NCBI GenBank assembly: GCA_963764805.1 | Contig: CAVXUB010000003.1 | Location: forward strand, 558,001-622,000 | Reading direction: 5' to 3' | DNA from: CAVXUB01 sp963764805 | GTDB taxonomy: Bacteria > Actinomycetota > Acidimicrobiia > Acidimicrobiales > Bog-793 | DNA length: 64,000 nucleotides | Shown: piece after piece, positions 8,043 through 16,215 of the stretch | Position numbering within the stretch: position 1 is the stretch's first letter | Layout of the letters: each line of letters opens with the position of its first letter | Made by a program: the position numbers and the translations under genes | The notes under the pieces: model-generated | The model's database searches: none | The model's input: the letters and a program-made list of their open reading frames with translations, nothing else | Told to the model about the DNA's origin: nothing

Positions 8043-8944
8043 GGCGGCTCTTGCTGAAGGAAGAACTGGGCGGTGTGGCAGCCCGAGCCGAAGTCGACGA
8101 CTGCGCCTGGAGGGAGCGCCTGCGCCAATGCCAGCACCCCCGGATGGAAGGGATCGTCATATCCGGACGCCACCCTCACCGGTATGCCTCGTAGGGCCCC
8201 GGCGTGCGATACCGCGTCGTAGTCGGCGAAATCCGACGCCGAGGTAAAAGCGGTTGGGTTGGCCGACTTCGCTTCGTCGTAGTTGGTCCAGATGGCGGGG
8301 CTGATCGAGGCGACTGCCGAGATCAGCGTCGGGTAGTGCTCGGCAAGGATCAAGGCACCATAGCCACCCATCGAGATTCCCATCGCGCCGATCCGCTGAC
8401 CGTCTCTCCCTGCCCCGTGCGCGCTGCAGATCGGGATGAGCTCGTCGATCACCATCCGCAGCGGGTCGTCAGCGGGATGGGGATGCCAGTATCCATCGCC
8501 GCCGTCCACCGTGGCGAGCGCCATCGGAGCGAGGGTCCGTCCGCCGACCTGCAACGCGAGTGCCTGTGCGGGCGACATGCCAGAGAGGGCATTGGTGTGA
8601 TCGCCGCCGAATCCGTGCAGCATCACCACCAGGGGCAACTCGTCACCGAGGCGGTGCCCGGGCGGCAGCGCCAACGTGTACCCGACCTGGCACCCGCGAG
8701 CTCGCGAGTAGAAGCTGCCGCTCCTCGATGGACCGAGCGGCGCGAACTCCAGCGATGGCTCGGCAACCGAGCAGCTTCCGTCGAGCTGTTCCAGCGCCTG
8801 TTTCCCCGGCAGGACGCCGTGTTGAACGAGCTCGAATGCCGAAGCGCAGCCGGCGGCAAGCGTCACTCCGCCTAGCCCCGCCAGCAGCTGGCGCCTGCTC
8901 AAGGTCCGGCCCCTGAGGCCAGCAGCGGTAGGACCTTCGCTCAC
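8006..8944 (-). CDS. Tat-exported alpha/beta-hydrolase esterase (esterase D/feruloyl-esterase-like)
   Basis: A 312-residue protein starting at the GTG at 8944. Residues 14-33 carry a twin-arginine motif, SRRQLLAG, a hydrophobic core and a possible lipobox LAAGC, so it should leave the cytoplasm folded and may be lipid-anchored. The hydrolase core shows the oxyanion segment MLHGFGG (108-114), the nucleophile elbow GISMGG with Ser191, an acid candidate in GYDDPFHPG (Asp263/264) and the histidine in GSGCHTAQFF (His290). This matches esterase-D-type carboxylesterases; the ester is unknown. Its GTG overlaps the stop of the upstream membrane-protein gene (GTGA), making it the last gene of the PadR operon. 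Its 3' end lies in a tandem duplication. Confidence 0.82.
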   Translation of the reverse strand: MSEGPTAAGLRGRTLSRRQLLAGLGGVTLAAGCASAFELVQHGVLPGKQALEQLDGSCSVAEPSLEFAPLGPSRSGSFYSRARGCQVGYTLALPPGHRLGDELPLVVMLHGFGGDHTNALSGMSPAQALALQVGGRTLAPMALATVDGGDGYWHPHPADDPLRMVIDELIPICSAHGAGRDGQRIGAMGISMGGYGALILAEHYPTLISAVASISPAIWTNYDEAKSANPTAFTSASDFADYDAVSHAGALRGIPVRVASGYDDPFHPGVLALAQALPPGAVVDFGSGCHTAQFFLQQEPPSLAFLAGHLAR

Positions 8945-9944
8945 ACGCCGCTCGCCGGGGTCCCGCTCGTCCGTTGACCGAATTGGCTTAGGGAGCAACT
9001 CGCCGCCCGGAGCAGGACGACCACGGCGGTGACCATGACGCCGACATCGAGAGCATCGATCGCACCCATGCGGTACAGATCGCCGGGACCGGTGCTGCCG
9101 CCGAGCAGGCACGCGGCGCACCCCGAGATGAAGACCACCATCGAAACGGCGCCGGCGCAGACCAGGCCGGACATCAACTTGCAGGCCGAACGGCTCAGCT
9201 CGATCAGCTTGACGGCGCGGATCGCCCCCACGAGCGCCGCACAGAGCAACACGGGGCCGACCGCCATCCCCGCCAGCTCCGCCGAGGGGAAGTGGGAAAG
9301 GACAGCCGGGTGCGCCCAGTAGCTCGTCACGAACAGCGTGCTCGCCCAAGCAAAGGAAGCCAGCTGCGGCGGAACGAGGCCCTGACCGGCCCAGGGGTGC
9401 CCGGCGCTGCCCGGCCAAGCGGAGGAGAAATGAGCCGCGCCGGCCAGCAGAAGAGCGAGGGGGCAAACGAACAGCAAGACCGCCGACATCAGCGGTGCCC
9501 GCGGACCGCGAACGAAGATGGCGAAGCAGGAACAAACGACGGCGATCGCGGCGACGAGCATCACAGCCGCGAGGACGAGGAGGGCCACTGTCGTCAGCAG
9601 GACCCTCCCGACGTGGCACGTGTCTGCGGCGGCGACCATCGCCAGCTCGTAGCCAGCTGCGACCAGATCGCCAGCGCGAAGGTGGAGAAGAGGATCGCTG
9701 CCACGCAGACCGCCGCAAGACCGCGGTTGGCGAGGTCGCCGGCCCAGCTGACGGGCGGACCGAGCCCGATGTTGGTGAGGTGAGCACGCGCCGCGCCGCC
9801 TATGACGTCGAGGTCCCGTCTCAGCGAGCGGGGCTTGTCGGCGATCTCGTCGGCGAGCAGCGCGGAGAACTCATCGCCGTACCGGTCGCGCCAAGGTCGC
9901 GGGTAGAGGCGAACCGCCCATCTAACGCGAGAAGCGGGACTCAT
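8941..9944 (-). pseudogene. Polytopic membrane protein of a PadR operon, split by one frameshift
   Basis: The first part (9944 to ~9605) reads MSPASRVRWAVRLYPRPW, then RDRYGDEFSALLADE, the cytoplasmic prefix often found on membrane proteins encoded next to PadR regulators, then one TM helix and SWRWSPPQTRATSGG. The second part (from ~9605 to 8941) continues in another frame with VLLTTVALLVLAAV and about five more TM helices. Rejoining at the run ccctccc (9603-9609, GGGAGGG on the coding strand) restores one protein of about 334 residues; total length 1004 nt fits one lost base. It is either a sequencing error or a recent mutation. It overlaps PadR (ATGA) upstream and the esterase (GTGA) downstream. 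Function unknown, probably an envelope protein. Confidence 0.65.
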
Positions 9945-10273
9945 CAGTTCCCTTCGGCTCCTGCCAGACGGCGAAGCCCCAACTCGGCGACCTCCCGCTG
10001 TGACTGAAGATGCGATCGCAGAGCGGCTGCGCCGGCGGCGGTCAGGCGATACGGACGGCGCCGGTCGTCGCTCGGCAGGGGCTCGATCAGCCCTTGGCCC
10101 TCCAGCCGGGCCAGCGCTTCGTAAAGCGTCCCCGGGCTGAGCGTCAATCCGGCGAAGCCCTCGACGTCTCGCGTCAGGGCGTAGCCGTGCTTCGGCCCGC
10201 CGGCGAGACTCGACAGGATCAGCGTGGCCGGGCCGGCATAGCGTCCAAAACCTGACAGCCCGTCCTCGACCAC
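9944..10273 (-). CDS. PadR-family transcriptional regulator (short form)
   Basis: A 109-residue winged-helix protein: ATLILSSLAGGPKHGYAL, LSPGTLYEALARLEGQGLIE as the recognition region, the wing DDRRRPYRLTAAG, and a single C-terminal helix for dimerisation. The short length fits PadR subfamily 2. Its stop codon overlaps the start of the membrane-protein gene (ATGA), and it opens a three-gene operon that ends with an exported esterase. It probably represses that operon in response to an envelope-active compound. It is divergent from the HTH gene at 10388, with 114 bp between them. Confidence 0.85.
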   Translation of the reverse strand: MVEDGLSGFGRYAGPATLILSSLAGGPKHGYALTRDVEGFAGLTLSPGTLYEALARLEGQGLIEPLPSDDRRRPYRLTAAGAAALRSHLQSQREVAELGLRRLAGAEGN

Positions 10274-10351
10274 CCGCTCACTCTACTACGGACGCCGATA
10301 CATCGTCAACCGTTAGAGTCGACCGCTCAGGCAATCGAGTGTCAAGAAATA

Positions 10352-10380
10352 TTGACGACCAGGGATCGTCAAGATAGATT
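10352..10380 (+). promoter_or_regulatory. Leaderless-type promoter with an embedded inverted repeat
   Basis: -35 TTGACG (10352-10357), an exact 17-bp spacer and -10 TAGATT (10375-10380) precede the ATG at 10388 by 7 bp, so the transcript would begin at or next to the start codon. A perfect 7-bp inverted repeat, TTGACGA (10352-10358) and TCGTCAA (10366-10372), fills the space between the two boxes. This is where a repressor would block RNA polymerase. A further GTCAA/TTGAC pair begins at 10341. The first gene of the transcript is itself an HTH protein, so autoregulation is a reasonable inference. Confidence 0.6.
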
Positions 10381-10387
10381 TACGCCG

Positions 10388-11053
10388 ATGGCAGCCCTGG
10401 CGGATGAGGGGGGAGAGGTGGGCGTCCACCGGGGCCTCGGCGACGCCGATCGGGATCTGGTCGGTGTGCTCCTCGTCGGGGCCGCTGAGCATGTCGCGTC
10501 GGTGCTCACAGAGGGGCCGGGGCCGGTGAGCTCCGCGCATCCTTCCCTGGCGGGATTGCGGGGGCTCCGGAGCCTGCACGCCTTGGCCGACGACGCGGCC
10601 CGGTTGCTCGTCGAGCAAGCAAGAGCTGCCGGATCCTCGTGGGCCGAGATCGGGAGCGCTCTCGGGGTGAGCCGGCAGGCTGTGTTCCAGAAGTACGGCG
10701 GCGCCGGTGCCGATGCCGCTGCTGCCTGGCAGGCGGAGCTCGGGGCCGCATCGCGGCTTGCTGCTCGCATCCTCAGGTGGTTCCGGGCCGGGGAGTTCGA
10801 GCGGATGCGGGATTGTTTCGCTGAGGAGATGATCGGCGCCTGCAGTGTTCCGCTGCTTCGCCGCGTGCGGAGGGAACTCGAGCGGCAGCCCGGGCCGATC
10901 GAGCGCATCGGGGCGCCAGCCGTCCGCCCGCTCGGCGATCTCCTGGTGGCCGATGGCCGGCTGACCTGCCGGGCGGGCGAGCGGATCGGGCGCGTGACGA
11001 TCGACAGCGAGGGCAGGGTCGCCGGCTTTTTCATACTGAGGGCAGGAGAGTGA
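10388..11053 (+). CDS. HTH protein with a DUF3887-like C-terminal domain
   Basis: A 221-residue protein. Residues ~65-103 form a helix-turn-helix of the kind found in small actinobacterial regulators: LVEQARAAGSSWAEIGSALG followed by VSRQAVFQKYG. The C-terminal ~95 residues, starting RILRWFRAGEFERMRDCFAEEM, resemble the alpha+beta cone fold of DUF3887, a domain often attached to or encoded beside alpha/beta hydrolases. That matches the next gene, which starts 1 bp after this stop. The leaderless-type promoter and its inverted repeat argue for self-regulation. The DUF3887 assignment is by resemblance only. Confidence 0.7.
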   Translation: MAALADEGGEVGVHRGLGDADRDLVGVLLVGAAEHVASVLTEGPGPVSSAHPSLAGLRGLRSLHALADDAARLLVEQARAAGSSWAEIGSALGVSRQAVFQKYGGAGADAAAAWQAELGAASRLAARILRWFRAGEFERMRDCFAEEMIGACSVPLLRRVRRELERQPGPIERIGAPAVRPLGDLLVADGRLTCRAGERIGRVTIDSEGRVAGFFILRAGE

Positions 11054-11054
11054 C

Positions 11055-12153
11055 ATGAGGGGTGGCGGGTGGCGACGGATCGGATTCATCGCTGTTGCGG
11101 CTCTCGCGATGGCAGCCTGTGCATCCTCCGGTCACGGCGCCGACAGCTCGACATCGGCCCCCGGACCGGCGCACGTCACCTGGGTCGACCAGCAGGTGAC
11201 CTTCCAGTCGCAGGGCTTGACGATCTACGCCAGCTACCGCCATCCGGAGGGCGATGCAGCTCGAGTGCCTGCCGTCCTGCTGATCGCCGGCAGCGGCCCG
11301 ACGGATCGAAACGGGAACTCGGCGCTGGAGCCCGGGCCGGTCAACACGCTGCATCAGCTGGCGATCTGGCTCTCGGAGGACGGCGTGGCGAGCCTTCGTT
11401 ACGACAAGCTCGGCTCGGGCAAGACCGGAGTCGGGCCGTATGCCTCGAAACCTGCTGACATCGGGATCGGCGTGTTCGAGGCGGAGGCCATCGACGCCCT
11501 CAGGTTCCTCGCCTCGCAGCCGGGGGTCGACACCTCGCGGCTCGGGGTGTTCGGGCACAGCGAGGGAGGGCTCTTCGCGCTCCTTTGGCGGCGGGCGCTG
11601 CCGGTGCGACCCCGCCGATCCATGCTCTCGGCCTCATCGAGCCGCTCAGTGAGCGCTATCTGACCGTCATCTCGGCTCAGGTGCTTGTGCAAGTCGACGC
11701 GAGTTGAAGGCAGGGCGGATCACGGCCACGGTCGCCTCCGCTGTGAAGCGGGTCCTCTCGTCGGCGGTCACCTCCTTGCGCACCAGCGGCAAGGTTGCCG
11801 CCGGCCTGCCGTACGGGATCGGCAGCATCCTCAACCCGGCCACTGCCCGCTACCTCTCGCAGGCGGACAAGTTCGACCCTGGCGTTCTCGCAGCGCACCT
11901 CGGGCGGGACATGCCGGTGCTGGTAACCTGCAGCAACGCCGACATCCAGGTGACGTGCTCAGAGGTCGACAACATCGCTTATGGCTTGGGCAAAGCCGGT
12001 GCGCTCATCGACTTCGTCCACCTGACGGGGGTCGATCATGTCCTGAAGGTCGACTCCAGCGGGACGTCGGCGCACTACACCGATTCGCTCCCGTTCTCGC
12101 CGCAGCTCGCGACCGCACTTGCCGGCTTTGTGAGCAAGTACCTGGCGGCCTGA
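11055..12153 (+). pseudogene. Exported alpha/beta hydrolase with two frameshifts
   Basis: The start is clear: MRGGGWRR, a hydrophobic segment, then the lipobox MAAC. The hydrolase core shows LLIAGSGPTDRNGNS (oxyanion region), ASLRYDKLGSGKTG and the nucleophile elbow GHSEGG. After LFALL the frame goes wrong near 11586. The family sequence continues in a second frame (AAGATPPIHALGLIEPLSERY) up to about 11700, then in a third frame from LKAGRITATV to the end, including DMPVLVTCSNADIQV and the catalytic-histidine region GVDHVLK. Each switch equals one lost base, so the total of 1099 nt fits a ~366-codon gene. Both halves stay conserved, which suggests sequence errors. It is probably co-transcribed with the HTH-DUF3887-like gene. 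Confidence 0.7.
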
Positions 12154-12236
12154 AGGGCCTTTGTCATCGCCGGCCGCCGAAGGTGCCATTGCTGATACCT
12201 GTCGGAGGAAAGCTCAGCGGGTCCCCGGGCGAGCCG

Positions 12237-13212
12237 TCAAGAGCCGACCGCCGCTCCGTAGGCCGCGAGCAGCTCGTCGCTCCGCGCCCTCGAGAAGGGA
12301 GCAGTTGGCAACCCCTGCAGCATGTTGCGTAGTTGGGCGAGACGGGTGTGCCAGAACGCCAGGGTCGCGGCGGCGTCCGACTGGCCGTGGAGGGTGTGGG
12401 TGAGCAGCAGGAGGCAGGTCTCTCCGGCGCCGATCAGCTGCCACTTGACGGTGCCATCGGGTTGATCGGCCGTCGTCCAGCTGTACTCGAGCACCGTCGG
12501 GCGCTCCAGGCGCGTGACAACTCCCCGCACCGTGTACTCCCTCGGGCTTGCAAGACGAAGCCCCACGGCCCCGCCCACAGCCTCCTCGAAGCTGGCCTCC
12601 GCAAGCCACGTGCCGAGCTAGCTCTGGATCGATGAGGGCCTGCCAAACATCGGCGGCCGGATGGCTCAGCACGCGCTCGAACCGGAGGGTGGCTTCGTCG
12701 TCGCCGTGCCGTGTGTAGGTCCCCGCAGAGCCGAGCTCCTCGGTGTACGCAGCCACGTAGGCGAGCCAACGATCCTCGATCTGCTCCCCGCTTCCGAGGG
12801 AGGCACCGAGCATGTCGAGGCAGACGCTCCATCCGGACCCGGAGCGAATGGCAGCGGCTCGGTTCTCGAAGGTGTAGGTGAAGATCAGCCGCGACTGCTC
12901 GCCTTCGGGGTGCAACTCGAAACGCAGCAGGTCCTCGCCCCAGGTGATCACGAACAACTTGGGCGGATCGATCTCTTGCACCGCCCCTGTCCGGTGAAGG
13001 AGATCCGGATCGATCTCGAAGTCGAAGTCTTCAGGGTCTTCGTAATGCGCATGGCCACCCACCTCGAGCTCGATTCTCGGCCTGCCCGGGAACCATCTGG
13101 CGAGCTCGTCAGCCTCCGTCACGGCACGCCACAGACGGGCCACGTTGCAAGGAAACTCCCTCTCGTATCGAAGCGCCCACCGTTCGCCATCCCGCAGCAG
13201 CTGTCCGTCCAT
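12237..13212 (-). pseudogene. Tandem SRPBCC (AHSA1-type) domain protein with one frameshift
   Basis: From the ATG at 13212 (MDGQLLRDGERW) the first AHSA1-like domain runs ~165 residues: FPCNVARLWRAVTEADELARWFPG, then DPPKLFVITWGEDLLRFEL and a helical end. A second SRPBCC domain begins at LRFERVLSHPAADVWQALID and then loses frame near 12610. It resumes in another frame as WLAEASFEEAVGGAVGLRLA and runs through TVLEYSWTT and LLLTHTLHG to the TGA at 12237. One inserted base explains the break (976 nt). These domains bind hydrophobic ligands or act as HSP90-activator-like folds. Pairing with ArsR, 1 bp upstream, is the classic actinobacterial ArsR-SRPBCC arrangement; its ligand is unknown. Confidence 0.7.
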
Positions 13213-13213
13213 G

Positions 13214-13537
13214 TCATCTCCTCCTTGGTGCCGTCTGTTTCGAGGTGTCGGATATGTGCGCTTCCAGCGAATCGAGGCTCTTGGACCAGAGCTCGCGGAA
13301 GGGAGCGATCCAGGCCTCGACCTCCGCGAGCGGCTCGGGACGCAGGCGATAGACACGTCGCTGCGCCTCGACACGCGCATCCACCAGCCCTGCCTCTCGC
13401 AACACCCGCAGATGCTTGGAAACCCCGGGCTGGCTGATCGAGAGGTCGCCGACGATCTCGTTCACGGAGCGCTCGCCCTCCCGTAGCAGGTCAAGGATTC
13501 GCCTGCGGGAAGGCTCGGCGAGCACGGCGAACGTCAT
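13214..13537 (-). CDS. ArsR-family transcriptional regulator
   Basis: A 107-residue winged helix: FAVLAEPSRRRILDLLREGE, VNEIVGDLSISQPGVSKHLRVLREAGLV as helix-turn-helix, the wing VEAQRRVYRL, then PLAEVEAWIAPFRELWSKSLDSLE. It lacks the CxC metal-site cysteines of metal sensors and belongs to the large group partnered with SRPBCC proteins. The TTG twelve codons further upstream is part of the predicted -35 box, so I chose the ATG at 13537. The stop is 1 bp before the SRPBCC start, so the two genes are coupled. Confidence 0.88.
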   Translation of the reverse strand: MTFAVLAEPSRRRILDLLREGERSVNEIVGDLSISQPGVSKHLRVLREAGLVDARVEAQRRVYRLRPEPLAEVEAWIAPFRELWSKSLDSLEAHISDTSKQTAPRRR

Positions 13538-13543
13538 CGATCG

Positions 13544-13573
13544 AGCATACCGGGAGGGGCATATAACCGTCAA
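13544..13573 (-). promoter_or_regulatory. Leaderless-type promoter of the ArsR-SRPBCC operon
   Basis: On the minus strand TTGACG (13573-13568) and TATGCT (13549-13544) are separated by 18 bp. The -10 box lies 6 bp before the ATG at 13537, which predicts transcription starting at the start codon with no Shine-Dalgarno leader. The same spacing is seen at the promoter before 10388. ArsR proteins usually bind over such a promoter, but I see no clear dyad here. Confidence 0.5.
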
Positions 13574-13651
13574 GGCATGGAGGCCACTGCCGACTTGAAC
13601 ATGTACATCCGATGACGAAACGATTACGATCTACTACACGAGGAGGGGGCA

Positions 13652-15610
13652 GTGGCAGCTGCGCATCGTTCGGACGGCGTCATGAGGACCCGGCTGTCGA
13701 TCGCCGGCTGTTTGTCGCTCGCTTTGCTGATCTCGGCATGCACGGCGTCGAGCGGCCCTGAGACGACCCGAACCACGGGTGCCATCCACACGGTCTCCAA
13801 TCCCTGCCTGCCGTCCGCCAAGGCAACGCCGGGCGGGATGATCACCGTCGGGATCTCGCAACACCCGAACTTCATCTTCCCGATTGATCCCTTCGGGTAT
13901 GACACGCCGAGCAACATCGGACAGTTCCAGCAGCTGATGTACCGACCGCTCTACTGGTTCGGGACGCCGGTGGGCAGCCAGGTCGAGCCGACGCTCAACG
14001 AGTGCTTGTCACTGGCGGAGCCTCCGACGTTCTCGCCGGACGACAGGACGGCGGTCGTCAAGTTGAAGCCGTACAAGTGGTCGGACGGCGAGCAGGTCAC
14101 CGCCCAGGATGTCGTCTTCTTCATGAACCTGCTTCGCGCCGAGAAGCAGAACTGGGGTGGCTACTTTACGGGCGAGCTGCCGGACGACGTGAGCGATGTC
14201 GTTGCCGACAGCCCGACGGAGGTCCGGTTCACCTTCACGAGGAGCCTCAACCCCACCTGGGTTCTCTACAACCAGCTGTCGGCGATCACGCCACTGCCCT
14301 TGGCTTGGGACGTCACGAGGACCGGGGCAGCGCGAGGTTCCGGCGACTGCTCATCTGCCTCCTACGAAGCCATCTTGGTCGGCAAGGGACCCGGTTACCG
14401 ACCTTTGTCCATGGCCGCCAGCGCATGCGCGGATGTGTATGACTACTTGGCATCGGCGGCTGGCTTCGATCCGTCACAGCCCAACTCGGTGAACTTCAAG
14501 GAAGGCACCTACGCCAGAAACCCGCTCTGGCAGATCGTTGACGGGCCTTGGCGGCTGCGTGCTTTCTCGGACGACGGCGAGACCGTCTTCCAGCCGAACT
14601 TGAAGTACTCCGGGCCTGTGCGACCCGCCGTGCGTGAATTCGTCGAGGCCTCCTTTGGGAACACGAAGCTCGAGGTGAGCGACGTCGGCTCGCCCGGCCT
14701 CCAAGCGGCCCTCGACGTTCAGCTGTCAGAGTGGACGGGTCAGAGCGCTGTCCGTGTGCCGGCGGGTGTTCAGACTGTGGCCAATCGGCCGTGGGCCACG
14801 AGCTACCTGTACTACAACTTCCGCTCGACGGGAGACGACGGCGAAGCCGGCGCCATCTTCAGCCAGCTCTACATCCGTCAGGCGATGCAGCTGCTCGTCG
14901 ACCAGCCGGCACTGATCGCCAAGATCGACTTCGGGTACGCCGTGCCGGTTACGGGCCCGGTTCCGCTACAGCCATCGAGCCCCTTCGCAGATACGGCGGA
15001 GCAACAGCCGCCGTATCCCTACAATCCCGGCAGGGCCAAGCAGCTGCTCGCCGAGCACGGTTGGCGAGTTGTCCCTGGCGGGACGACCGTGTGCGTAAGC
15101 GCTGCGCTGTGCGGCGCCGGGATCAAGGCGGGGACGAAGCTGGCTTTCGTCCTGGATGCCCTCTTGGACTACCCCAACTGGCCGGTTGAGGTCGCCGAGA
15201 CGCACTCATGGGCGCTCGCCGGTATTCAAGTATCGATTCAGCAGTTCATAAGCGGCATCCAGCTTCCGCAATGGCGATGCAGGTGCTCCTGGACGCTGCT
15301 CGACTATGGGGGAGGAGGCGGCTGGTTCCCAGGGATCGAGCCGACGGGCGAGCAGACGCTGAGCAGCGGCGTCCCGGGCAACCTCGGCAGCTACAGCGAT
15401 CCTGTCGCAGACGCTGACATCGCCGCCGTAATCGACAGCTCGTCCAACCATGCCCTCGACACGTACGAGCACTACCTGGCCCAGCAGTTGCCCGTGATCT
15501 GGCAGCCGAATCCCGACACGTTGACTCTTGTGGGGAGCGCTGTGGGCGGCGTCCTGCCTGATGGCCCCAACGGCAACATCACGCCCGAGTACTGGTACCT
15601 GAAGAGCTAG
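13652..15610 (+). CDS. Family-5 (peptide/nickel type) ABC substrate-binding lipoprotein, orphan
   Basis: A 652-residue exported binding protein. The GTG at 13652 follows a strong AGGAGG at 13641-13646; an ATG ten codons on is the alternative. The lipobox LISAC gives a lipid-modified Cys near residue 30. The family core is clear: LMYRPLYWFG, FSPDDRTAVVKLKPYKWSDG, VTAQDVVFFMNLL, the dimer-lid segment QLYIRQAMQLLVDQ and the C-terminal lobe. No permease or ATPase genes are nearby, so it may feed a transporter elsewhere or act as a sensor. Its stop shares bases with the converging gene at 15607 (TAG on both strands in ctag). The substrate is probably an oligopeptide or a similar amphiphile. Confidence 0.85.
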   Translation: MAAAHRSDGVMRTRLSIAGCLSLALLISACTASSGPETTRTTGAIHTVSNPCLPSAKATPGGMITVGISQHPNFIFPIDPFGYDTPSNIGQFQQLMYRPLYWFGTPVGSQVEPTLNECLSLAEPPTFSPDDRTAVVKLKPYKWSDGEQVTAQDVVFFMNLLRAEKQNWGGYFTGELPDDVSDVVADSPTEVRFTFTRSLNPTWVLYNQLSAITPLPLAWDVTRTGAARGSGDCSSASYEAILVGKGPGYRPLSMAASACADVYDYLASAAGFDPSQPNSVNFKEGTYARNPLWQIVDGPWRLRAFSDDGETVFQPNLKYSGPVRPAVREFVEASFGNTKLEVSDVGSPGLQAALDVQLSEWTGQSAVRVPAGVQTVANRPWATSYLYYNFRSTGDDGEAGAIFSQLYIRQAMQLLVDQPALIAKIDFGYAVPVTGPVPLQPSSPFADTAEQQPPYPYNPGRAKQLLAEHGWRVVPGGTTVCVSAALCGAGIKAGTKLAFVLDALLDYPNWPVEVAETHSWALAGIQVSIQQFISGIQLPQWRCRCSWTLLDYGGGGGWFPGIEPTGEQTLSSGVPGNLGSYSDPVADADIAAVIDSSSNHALDTYEHYLAQQLPVIWQPNPDTLTLVGSAVGGVLPDGPNGNITPEYWYLKS

Positions 15611-15996
15611 CTCGTTGGCGGCGTCGCCTTCACAAGTGCCGGCTTCATCGCCGTGAGCACGGTGAGGAACTGCTCCCACTCGGACTCGTCGAGGGGGAAA
15701 GGCCCGGATACGGTGACGTTTCGGCCGGGCGACACGGGGACGGTGTAGGACGGACCAGCCTTGCCGCTCGCGTTCGCGCTCCCGGATGACCGATCCGGAT
15801 CGGGCCTGGTCGGACCTGACTTCCACGCACGCCGCGCCCGCTGGCCGGCGAGCTGCGTAGCGACGGTGTCCCACACCTCTCTGGCCGCGTCGATCGCCTT
15901 GTCGAGGTCGACCGGCGGGTAGCCGGCTCCCCAGCCGGAGGACTCTTCCCGGTCCTCGTTGCTGTCGCGTCCCTGTCGGTCTTCGCTGTTGGTCAC
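15607..15996 (-). CDS. Small hydrophilic protein of unknown function
   Basis: A 129-residue protein without signal peptide or membrane segment. The N-terminus is very acidic and polar (NSEDRQGRDSNEDREESSG), then a helical piece (DLDKAIDAAREVWDTVATQL), a disordered Arg/Gly/Ser stretch, and a short mixed end (GRNVTVSGPFPLDESEWEQF). No family was recognised. It overlaps the preceding binding-protein gene by 4 bp tail to tail. It is divergent from the methyltransferase group, so it may share the repeat-rich control region at 16044-16121. Confidence 0.6.
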   Translation of the reverse strand: MTNSEDRQGRDSNEDREESSGWGAGYPPVDLDKAIDAAREVWDTVATQLAGQRARRAWKSGPTRPDPDRSSGSANASGKAGPSYTVPVSPGRNVTVSGPFPLDESEWEQFLTVLTAMKPALVKATPPTS

Positions 15997-16043
15997 GCTG
16001 ACATCGTCCCATCAGTAGGCACGTGGTGGTCCCTCACCTCGGG

Positions 16044-16083
16044 TCCTGCAGCAGTACGGCCCGATCCTGCAGTAGTACGACCC
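16044..16083. repeat. Two 19-bp direct repeats spaced 21 bp
   Basis: TCCTGCAGCAGTACGGCCC (16044-16062) and TCCTGCAGTAGTACGACCC (16065-16083) differ at only two positions and begin exactly 21 bp apart, two helical turns. Same-face spacing is what a cooperatively binding regulator needs. They lie in the 219-bp gap between the divergent genes at 15996 and 16216, just upstream of a strong palindrome. I infer an operator pair; the regulator could be the ArsR-like protein encoded at 17028. Confidence 0.6.
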
Positions 16084-16098
16084 AAACGCGCAGGCTCC

Positions 16099-16121
16099 AA
16101 ATGGTTGTTTAACAGCCATTT
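16099..16121. promoter_or_regulatory. 23-bp near-perfect palindromic operator
   Basis: Left arm AAATGGTTGTT (16099-16109), centre T at 16110, right arm AACAGCCATTT (16111-16121). The arms match at 10 of 11 positions. Length and shape are those of TetR/MarR/ArsR-type operators. It is unusually AT-rich for this window and lies about 95 bp before the methyltransferase start, so it probably controls that gene or both divergent transcripts. Confidence 0.65.
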
Positions 16122-16215
16122 GACCACTGCGCGTTCGCGCGAGGGCCAGGAATCCGGCGCAAACCGGCGGGCAAGCCGGGAACGTGGGAGGAAAGCCGCG
16201 CGCGACGATCGTCTG

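Noticed and set aside
13538..13573. A TTG start for the ArsR gene twelve codons upstream
   Set aside because: That TTG is part of the predicted -35 box, and the ATG at 13537 lies at the right distance from the -10 box.
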